Assembly: GCF_019393635.1 (NCBI RefSeq)
Contig: NC_057862.1
Coordinates: 97,518,659 to 97,582,658 of the forward strand
From: Dromiciops gliroides
Lineage: Eukaryota > Chordata > Mammalia > Microbiotheria > Microbiotheriidae
Length of the DNA: 64,000 nucleotides
Reading direction: 5' to 3'
Position 1 is the stretch's first letter. Each line of letters begins with the position of its first letter. Both the position numbers and the translations under genes were made by a program. This document shows positions 56,812-64,000 of this stretch, in pieces. A model generated the notes under the pieces. It saw only the letters and a list, made by a program, of their open reading frames with translations, had not been told where the DNA came from and ran no database searches.

Positions 56812-57060
56812 TTTCAGTTATCTTTTTTTCAGTTGTGTCTGATTCTTCATGACCCCATTTGGAGTTTTCTTGGTAAAGATACTAGAGTGGTTTGCCATTT
56901 CCTTCTCCAGATAAGGAAACCAAGGCAACCAGGGTTAAATGACTTGCCCAGGGTCATACAGCTAGTAAGTGTCTGAGACCATATTTGAAGTCAGGAAGAT
57001 GAATCTTCTGGACTTCAGGTCCAACACTCTATCTACTGTACCACCTAACTGCCCCAATCA
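56812..57060 (-). mobile_element. MAR1-like SINE, antisense
   Basis: TTCAGTTGTGTCTGATTCTT, CATGACCCCATTTGGAGTTT, TAGAGTGGTTTGCCATTTCC and TGTACCACCTAACTGCCCC. Confidence 0.92.
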
Positions 57061-57099
57061 CATTATGAATCTGTTTTCTCATCTGTTGAATGAGGGGGT

Positions 57100-57335
57100 G
57101 AGATTGGAGACAGCTTGGTATAGTGAAAAGACCCTTTGGCTAAATAAAGGCAGAGGATCTGGGTTCCACATTTCCTCCCAGACAATACTTGGGTAACCTT
57201 GCGCAACTCAGTCTCTCTAAGTTACAATCTCCTCATTATGAAACTAGGAGAAAAAACCAATAAAATTAGGAGATTGGACTGCATGGCTTCCAAAATGCCT
57301 TCCAGGTTTGGATTTCTGATCCTATGTTCCTTTTC
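57100..57335 (+). mobile_element. MIR/THER-like SINE
   Basis: CAGCTTGGTATAGTGAAAAG, AGGATCTGGGTTCCACATTT, CTTGCGCAACTCAGTCTCTC and GCCTTCCAGGTTTGGATTTC. Confidence 0.8.
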
Positions 57336-57339
57336 TATT

Positions 57340-57510
57340 TCATCCTCTCCTTTGCTTTTATCCCAGTCTATTTTGTTTGGTAGCTATTTTTGCACATATC
57401 TTACTCCCTCCTCCTCTAGAGAGAACAGGGACTGTGATTCCATCCTCATAACCCAAGCACCTGTCATAGTACTTTGCACCCAGTAGACACAATAAATATT
57501 GGATTGAATT
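57340..57510 (+). mobile_element. L2-like 3' end
   Basis: GAGAACAGGGACTGTGATTC, ATAGTACTTTGCACCCAGTA and ACAATAAATATTGGATTGAA. Confidence 0.72.
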
Positions 57511-57514
57511 TAAT

Positions 57515-58360
57515 CTCCAAAGTCTCTTCCAGGTCTTAAATTTCATGATTCTATGGTTCTAAGAGTAATTCTAATTCTGTAAGAGCATGTCTGGAATTAA
57601 GCAAGCCTGATAAATGAAAACCTTAACTTAGTTAAAAGACCAACTATATTAGTAGGGGCTTATTAGGATTCCAAAAGGATTCTTCACCTAAAAGAATTGT
57701 TCTTTTAAATCATGATTTCCCTGGCACATTTGTAACAAACACTGGTTTATTTACAAATTATAAATTACTTGACAGAGTAAAACCATTGAATTTCAATTTT
57801 ATGGAGAAGACCTTACAGATTATGTGGTAGAAGCTATTTTTTCAAAAGAAAATGCGATGGCACAGAGAGGAGAAATGTCTTGACCAGGAGTATCAAGTGA
57901 GTTGATCTCAGAACCAATAGTTGAGGTTAGGTCTTTTACCTCTTGGTGTCATGCTTTTATCACTGCACTGTATTGCCTATAGTTAGGGCCACTTTTCTGT
58001 TCACTAACTTGTAATTTCACCTAAGTCTTGATTTGTCTGGCCAGAGTGGTATGGCACTGTGCTGGCACTAGCTATGCTTTCATTTACATCACTGGAAAAT
58101 GTTGAAGAGAACAGGGCAGAAGATAAATAAAGTGCTTTTTTATTTCCTTTCAATACTTCCTTATAGGAACGATGGATCCATTACCAATTCCCTCCTTAGG
58201 TCCAGTTGTTCAATCTTTTCTGAATTCACCTAAACCTATATCTATGTTTCTCTTCCATGTAGATATCATGAAAGACTTTGTCAAATGACTTTCTAACATC
58301 CAAGAATGTCTGTGACATTCCCCTGATCTGGTAACTCTTAAAAGAAGAAATGAATAAATT
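57515..58360. other. Mostly unassigned noncoding sequence
   Basis: A weak antisense MIR at 57790-57980 (GGAGAAGACCTTACAGATTA; AGTTGATCTCAGAACC). No gene. Confidence 0.5.
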
Positions 58361-58364
58361 AATT

Positions 58365-58480
58365 AAAAAAACATTTATTAAGCCCTTCCTATGTGCTAGC
58401 CACTGTCCTAAATGTTGGATGTGCAAATACAAAAGGGAGACCGTCCCTCCACTTAAGGACCTTACATTCAAATAATGGAA
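58365..58480 (+). repeat. 5' piece of the old unnamed repeat
   Basis: ACATTTATTAAGCCCTTCCT, GTGCTAGCCACTGTCCTAAA and CCACTTAAGGACCTTACATT. Confidence 0.65.
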
Positions 58481-58484
58481 CACA

Positions 58485-59150
58485 TAGTAGAGTGATGGCT
58501 GTGGAAAGCAATTTTGGTTTGAGAAATCAGGATGGTGAGTTGATCATAGTTGATTAACGTATCCTTTCTTTCTAGAAGTAACAGTATTATTTGATGGCTA
58601 CCTTCCCAAAGAAAGAGGTGGGAAAGCTGAAGGTCAGGGGGATAGGGGGTGTGTGTATATGTGTGTGGGGGGGTGGATACATGTTGCATCTGGGCAGATG
58701 GCAAGGTGGTGAAGGTGTATGATTAGGATGTGAAGGCATGGTCTGGTCTGAGGCTAGTGAGATATAGTGGGACGGGTGAGTTTTGTACTCACTTGCCCAT
58801 AAAAACAACTTAGTCCCAAGGCAGGAGTTCCAAAGCTGAGTCAATTAGATATCCCTCAGTGCTTACAGGTATGGTTTCTGCAGTGGCTGCTTCAGAAGCA
58901 GTGCAGCAGAAAAAAAGGGTCAGGATTTGCTTTTTCAAAAAGTTTGTGTGTGTGTGTGTGTGTGTGTGTTGCTTCAACTTAGTAATACCCACCCCCAAAT
59001 AGAACTTTTCCTTTTAACAAAGAAGTACAATTAAGCAAAACAAACCAGCCCACTGACCAAATCAGCAGCGTAGTTCCTCCAATAAGTTAGATTAGCTTCC
59101 AGGTGTTTTATTCTTTTAGTAGTTATTTCAGAAAGAATTTTACTTTCTAC
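58485..59150. other. Unassigned noncoding with a (GT)n run
   Basis: (GT)n at 58944-58969 and a GGGGGTGTGTGTATATGTGT run near 58644. No gene. Confidence 0.55.
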
Positions 59151-59159
59151 CTCTTGTGG

Positions 59160-60480
59160 AGGCTTTGTGAGTAATATGTAGAAAGTTGTATTACTTTTAT
59201 TCTTTTTTTTTTTTTTGCGGGGCAATGAGGGTTAAGTGAATTGCCCAAGGTCACACAGCCAATAAATGTCAAGTGTCTGAGGCCGGATTTGAACTCAGGT
59301 CCTCCTGAATCCAGGGCCAGTGCTTTATCCACAATGCCATCTAGCTGCCCCAAAAGTTATATTATTTTTAAACTAGTTTTTATCCTGCTATTTTGCTGAA
59401 GCTATTATTTTGATTAAATTTTCATTGAATCTCTAAGGTTCTTTAAGTAAACCATCATATCATTTACAAATAGAGATAATTTGCCTCCTCTTTTGGTCTA
59501 TGTTTATTCCCTCAATTTGTTTTTCTTGTCTTTCTGCTATGCTTAGCAACTTTAGAACTATATTTAATAATGGCATGTGAAGATTGTTTTAAAATTGATC
59601 TTATTTAGAAAGCTCTAGTTGTTTCACCATGATCAATATTGTTAACTTTTAGTTTTAGATAGGTATTTTTTTGCAGTAGAAGGGCATGTCCTTTTTAGCG
59701 TTTGTTTTTTAAATGAAGGGGTTGGATTAGATTGACTTTAAAGTCTCTTTCAGCTCTACATATATGATTATATGGGATTTTTATGATTTGTGTTACTAAT
59801 ATAATCTATTATATTCACAATTTTGCTAAGGTTGACTCATCCTTTTATTCCTGGAACAAATCCAAACTGTTTTTAAAATATTACTAAAGCCAATCCCCCA
59901 AATTACTAAAAATTGCATACTCTTTGACTTAGCCGTATCACTATTATGCCTATATCCCAAAGAAATGAAAAAAAGAGAGAAAAGATTTGTATGTACAGAA
60001 AATATTTATAGCAACTTTTTCCCTGGTAGCCAAAAATTGAAACTAAGGAGGTGTACCACTGGAGAATAACTAAATTGTGGTATATGGATATAGTGGAATA
60101 TTTTTATACCATAAGGAATGATGAAATAGTTTCATAGGAAACTGAGATGGCCTCTATGAACTGATGCAGAGAGAAATCAACAGAAGTAGAACAATATGTA
60201 CAATGTTAATATTGTAGAGAAAAATAACTTTGAAAGACTTCAGAATTCTGATCAATGGAGTCCAAAAGAATGATAATGAAACATACCATTCATCTCCTTC
60301 CAAAGATGTGATAAAATTAAAATGAAAGAATGTGGTCAGTGTAGGAATTTGTTTTGTCAGACTTTGCAGTTAGTCCCCTATTGAATGAAGGCTTTATTTT
60401 TGCTTATCTTTTTGTTTTAATTTGCTCAATTGGGGGAGCATAGTGGAAGGGACAGATTAATAAGTAATTATTTTTTTAAA
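59160..60480. mobile_element. 5'-inverted L1 LINE
   Basis: 59160-59875 holds L1 ORF2 sequence in antisense (ACCATCATATCATTTACAAA, the reverse transcriptase active-site neighbourhood). From 59878 to 60480 the ORF2 tail and 3' region are in sense (TTTGACTTAGCCGTATCACT, reading like FDLAV; GATGCAGAGAGAAATCAACA). Antisense then sense is the layout left by twin priming. A WSINE lies in the first half. Confidence 0.75.
59207..59350 (-). mobile_element. WSINE-type SINE in L1, antisense
   Basis: GCGGGGCAATGAGGGTTAAG through ATGCCATCTAGCTGCCCC. Flanks AGTTGTATTACTTTTAT and AGTTATATTATTTTTAA are a diverged duplication. Confidence 0.93.
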
Positions 60481-60534
60481 AAGAAAAAATCCAGTATAGT
60501 TACAGTGAATAATTTTTTTAATATGATACCATAG

Positions 60535-60735
60535 ATGGTGGGTTCTTTGCTTTTTTTTGTGGCATGAAGCCCTTTGCAATCTGGTGAACTCTATGGATCC
60601 CCTCCTCAGAATAATGTTTTAAAATGCATAAAATGAAATACATATGATTATAAAGGAAACCAGTTATATTGAAATCCAGTGATCAAAATATGCTTTTTAA
60701 AAGTTCATGAACCCCAGGTTAAGAAGCTCCAATAG
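60535..60735. mobile_element. hAT-like non-autonomous transposon
   Basis: CATGAAGCCCTTTGCAATCT, GGTGAACTCTATGGATCCCC, TCAGAATAATGTTTTAAAAT and GTTCATGAACCCCAGGTTAAGAAGC-type end. The family is shared with placental mammals as I recall it. Confidence 0.65.
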
Positions 60736-60854
60736 ATTTTTTACTAGTGTTTTATTCTGGATTTTTGCATCACTGTTTATTATTGATTTTGGTCTACAGT
60801 TTTGTCTCTCCTTGAATTGAGTATCAAAGTGATTTATCTCATAAAAGGAGTTTG

Positions 60855-61022
60855 TTTTTGTTTTTGTTTTTAGGGCAATGAGGGTTAAGTGACTTGCCCA
60901 GGGTCACACAGCTAGTAAGTGTTAAGTGTCTGAGGTCGGATTTGAACTCAGGTACTCCTGAATCCAGGGCCAGTGCTTTATCCACTGCGCCACCTAGCTG
61001 CCCATGCGCCACCTAGCTGCCC
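60855..61022 (-). mobile_element. WSINE-type SINE with a duplicated 5' end
   Basis: TAGGGCAATGAGGGTTAAGT through TGCGCCACCTAGCTGCCC at 60986-61003, and the same 18 bases again at 61005-61022. AAAAGGAGTTTG flanks at 60843-60854 and 61023-61034, so the duplication lies inside the inserted unit. Confidence 0.96.
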
Positions 61023-61039
61023 AAAAGGAGTTTGAAAAA

Positions 61040-62220
61040 ATGCCTTCTTTTTTTTTTAAAACAAACAATTTGTGTCACATAGAGGTTAGTTGTTTTTAAG
61101 TGATGGAATTAACTTGCAAATCCAGGTTTTTTTTCCTTTGGGAATTCATTTATTTTTACTCAATTTCTCTTTCTTGGATTTGGTGGCATAGATTCTTTAC
61201 TTCCTATCCTGTCAATCTGGGCATTTTATAGTTTTGGTAGCATAGCTTGTTCTTGATAAATTCCTGCTGGCTAATAGTAATTAGTCTTCCCTAAACATTC
61301 ACAAACAATCCCTTTAATAAGGTAGCATAGAATATTTCTGGACTAAACAGGATAGCAGTCATTCAAGTGGAGCAGGTCTGTTTTTCTTCCCTATGACATG
61401 CTGTGACCAAGGTTTTATTAAGAAGACTGGTCCTTGCTCCTATCACTGCTGATATCCTATGTCCATCATCACTCTGCAACATATTTGTTTTCTTTTCTAC
61501 AGCATTACCTTCCTTAGATGAAAAGGTGGGGATACGCAACTGAGTTGTGAGACAAGGAGAGTGAGTGTGATATGAAAAAATTGCTGTTGCTACTATCTTC
61601 CCTCACAACTTTCAAAGGATTTAAGAATTTCAAAGGAGAATGGGAGCAGAGAGAGAATGAAATTGGATAGAAAGTTGAAGTAAATATGACAGATCCAGTA
61701 GACCCCAATACGGCATACCTAGACCTGTTCTCTATGTTTGAATTGTTTGATGGTGTCCTTTTTCTCCTTTAAATTATTCAGAAATGAAGAGTAAGGTGAA
61801 CTGGACATCAGGAAATGACTTTGAAACTTTTAATTTTATTGTTCTTGGCCCATTTATTCTGTGGTGTAGGGTGGGACTTCTAATCCTTATAAAATGAGGG
61901 CAATGATTAGTTCCAAGTAATACCAAGAGATCAAATGATAAGATTGTAGAGGAGAGTGTCACATAATTCTTAATGTTATTTCTGTTGTTGAATTCTTTCA
62001 AACTCTGATATTTTTATTTCATAACCCTAATCATAGCAAAATTTCTCTTCAACAATCCTACTTCTCCAGTTCTGTCTGTGGTTTATTAACCACAGGTTTA
62101 CTACAATATTCCCACAAAGCATCATTCTCCCTGGAATATATCACTAAAGAGAGTAAGGATAAAACCACATTGATTCAGGCTAGGTTGGGAAAGTCCATTT
62201 GAACTAGTGGAAAATAACTA
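61040..62220. other. Unassigned noncoding sequence
   Basis: No supported gene or repeat. Frames at 61514 and 61774 lack recognisable domains. Confidence 0.5.
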
Positions 62221-62223
62221 TGG

Positions 62224-62224
<1 letters not shown>

Positions 62225-62281
<57 letters not shown>
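62225..62281 (+). repeat. (CT)n(CA)n microsatellite
   Basis: About eighteen CT units followed directly by about eleven CA units. Confidence 0.97.
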
Positions 62282-62525
62282 TTACATACAAGTTCTCACA
62301 TTGGCTATATTAAAAAATATCTTATTCTGCATATTAGTCTACCACTATAGTATATTTCTGAAGAAATTCAGTTTTATTTTTTAGTACACATATTCTTTAA
62401 CTAGGATAATAAAATGTTGCCTTGGTACCTGTTTTAGTAGAATAGATAAATGATTTTAAGTGATCTGGTAACTATGTGTAAATGACAGTTTCTCACGTAA
62501 TACAAGACAAAAAATGTATTGTTTG

Positions 62526-63108
62526 AAAAATAATTATAGCTACTCTTTTTGTGGTGGCAAAGAATTGGAAATTGAAGGGATGCCCATCAATTGGGGAATG
62601 ACTAAAAGAGGTGTGGTATGGAATGTAAGAAATTATGAGCAGGCAGATTTCAGAGAAACCTGGAAGGACTTACATGAACTGATGATGAGTCAGATGAACA
62701 GAACTAGAAGAACATTGTATACAGTATCAATAACATTGTGTGATGATCAACTGTAATATGGTCCAAGATGATTCCAAAGGACTCATGATAGAAAATGCTC
62801 TCCACATCCAGAAAAAAGAACTGTGGAATATAGATGCAGATTGAACTACATACAGTTTGTACTTTATTTTGTTTTTGTTTTTTCTTTTTTGAGATTTTCA
62901 CCTTTTGTTCTGATTTTTCTTTCACAAAATGACTAATGCAGAAATATGTTTAATGTGATTATACATATATAACCTATATCAGATTGCTTGCTGCCTTGGG
63001 GAGGAGAGGGAAGGGAGGGAGAAAAAATTGGAACTAGAAATCTTACAAAAACAAATGTTGAAAATTATCTCTACATGTAAGTAGAAAATAATAAAATAAT
63101 TTTATGAT
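62526..63108 (+). mobile_element. 5'-truncated L1 (3' end), sense, with target-site duplication
   Basis: GGCAAAGAATTGGAAATTGA, GAACAGAACTAGAAGAACAT, GCTTGCTGCCTTGGGGAGGA and CTACATGTAAGTAGAAAATA, ending in AATAAAATAATTTTATG. AAAAATGTATTGTTTG flanks at 62510-62525 and 63109-63124. The open frame 62514-62756 lies mostly inside it. Confidence 0.92.
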
Positions 63109-63129
63109 AAAAATGTATTGTTTGTCCTT

Positions 63130-63555
63130 TCCCAGTCTTATTTATTAATAATTTCCTTAGCAAACATATATTCATAGTTCAGAAGTAAACCATCTAAATT
63201 ATTATACATTTCTAGTGGAGGGTCCTGATTGCTTTTGTAATTTTAAACTTTTGGTTTTAGTCATTTCCTCTCAGTGCCCATGTTTCCACTTTAATGAGTC
63301 CCTTAGGAGCCTTATCCTAAGTAGTGTTAGGAATAGTCTTTCAAGGAAAGTGATGTAAGGTCCCTTAGGTTTAATTGTTTCTAAACAATATGAATAGAAT
63401 ACTAGAGAATATTAGGAAAGGATAAAGCTTCTGTTAAGAAAGTGAACAGCTTTAGCTATGTATGCTAGCATTTTTAGGCTGGTTTAGGCCTCAACTGAAG
63501 AAATATTTGGAAAACCAACCTTTTTATGACTGTAAGTTATCATTATTTTGATTTC
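63130..63555. other. Unassigned noncoding sequence
   Basis: Nothing supported. Confidence 0.5.
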
Positions 63556-63559
63556 ACCC

Positions 63560-64000
63560 CTTGGTATTCACCTGTCCTCTTCCTTCCACCCAAGTTAGTA
63601 CTGATTTTATATCCCTTGTGAATGATTTGCTAGTTCCCACCTCTGAGGACTTTTCCAGTGCCATATTCCATAGCTTTCCTCCTTTTATTACTAGTTCCTA
63701 TTTATTGTTTTGTTATGATCCAGTTCAGAAGCCATTTTTCTCCCAGAAGCCTTTTTGCCTTATCCTTCCCTCATCATCTCTTTATATTTTTTTTCACTTT
63801 CTTATGAGCATTCCTAAGTCGATGTCTCTTTGTGTTTAAATCAGGTGAATATATTAGGCTTGAAAATAACCTAAATATAGAAAGTAAATTCCTTGAGGAA
63901 AAGAACTGGTTTTTATTTTGATAAGTTTTGTTTTGCATTCTCTTTTTGTATTTTGTATTCACTGTGCCTAGCACAATGACATGTAAACAGTAGGCATTTA
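63560..64000 (+). mobile_element. L2-like LINE 3' region, cut by window end
   Basis: CCAGAAGCCTTTTTGCCTTA, TTCCTTGAGGAAAAGAACTG, ACTGTGCCTAGCACAATGAC and GTAGGCATTTA at the window edge. Confidence 0.65.

Noticed and set aside
6475..61022. tRNA genes
   Set aside because: Box A and box B matches all lie in SINEs with A tails. No cloverleaf with intact acceptor stem was seen.

Overview
The window reads as vertebrate, specifically marsupial, nuclear DNA. It has no compact operon-like genes. Almost every open frame falls inside interspersed repeats, and the repeats are the kinds found in metatherians: more than twenty tRNA-derived short SINEs with a clear box A (TGGCGCAGTGG) and box B (GTTCAAATCC), MAR1-like SINEs, MIR/THER-type SINEs, L1, L2 and L3/CR1 LINEs, and hAT/Charlie-like non-autonomous DNA transposons. 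The abundant short SINE looks like WSINE1, which points to an Australasian marsupial. That family name comes from memory and was not searched.

Layout. Positions 1-5308 are one tandem array of a 10-bp unit (TACTTAAGGG / TACTTAAGCA). It carries a recurring TA-rich higher-order module and a perfect-class palindrome. A 5' fragment of an L1 (about 5311-6300) sits directly against the array. From 6.5 to 10.4 kb there are SINEs, an old unnamed repeat and a hAT element. A family-11-like olfactory receptor pseudogene (10501-11240) runs into an L3/CR1 LINE that replaces its last transmembrane part. A GC- and CpG-rich island (about 15.6-16.7 kb) may be a promoter. It contains a tiny candidate first coding exon (ATG 16343, donor 16356) whose gene cannot be named. 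From 16.7 to 37 kb the sequence is noncoding with MIR, MAR1, WSINE, L2 and L3 copies. From 37645 to 43577 lies an almost full-span L1 in antisense, cut by five SINEs and by a SINE-gag-SINE chimera (42246-43021). The chimera carries a gammaretrovirus-like capsid and a CCHC zinc knuckle broken by a frameshift. From 43.6 kb to the end there are more SINEs, two related L2 copies, a 5'-inverted L1 (59.2-60.5 kb) and a short sense L1 with 16-bp target-site duplications (62526-63108).

Nothing here supports a working protein-coding gene with confidence. The parts that most deserve a second look are the 5.3-kb array, the gag-in-SINE chimera and the CpG-rich island. The biology on view is retrotransposition: target-site duplications can be read by eye at about eighteen SINE or L1 insertions, so the order of insertion can be worked out at several nested sites.
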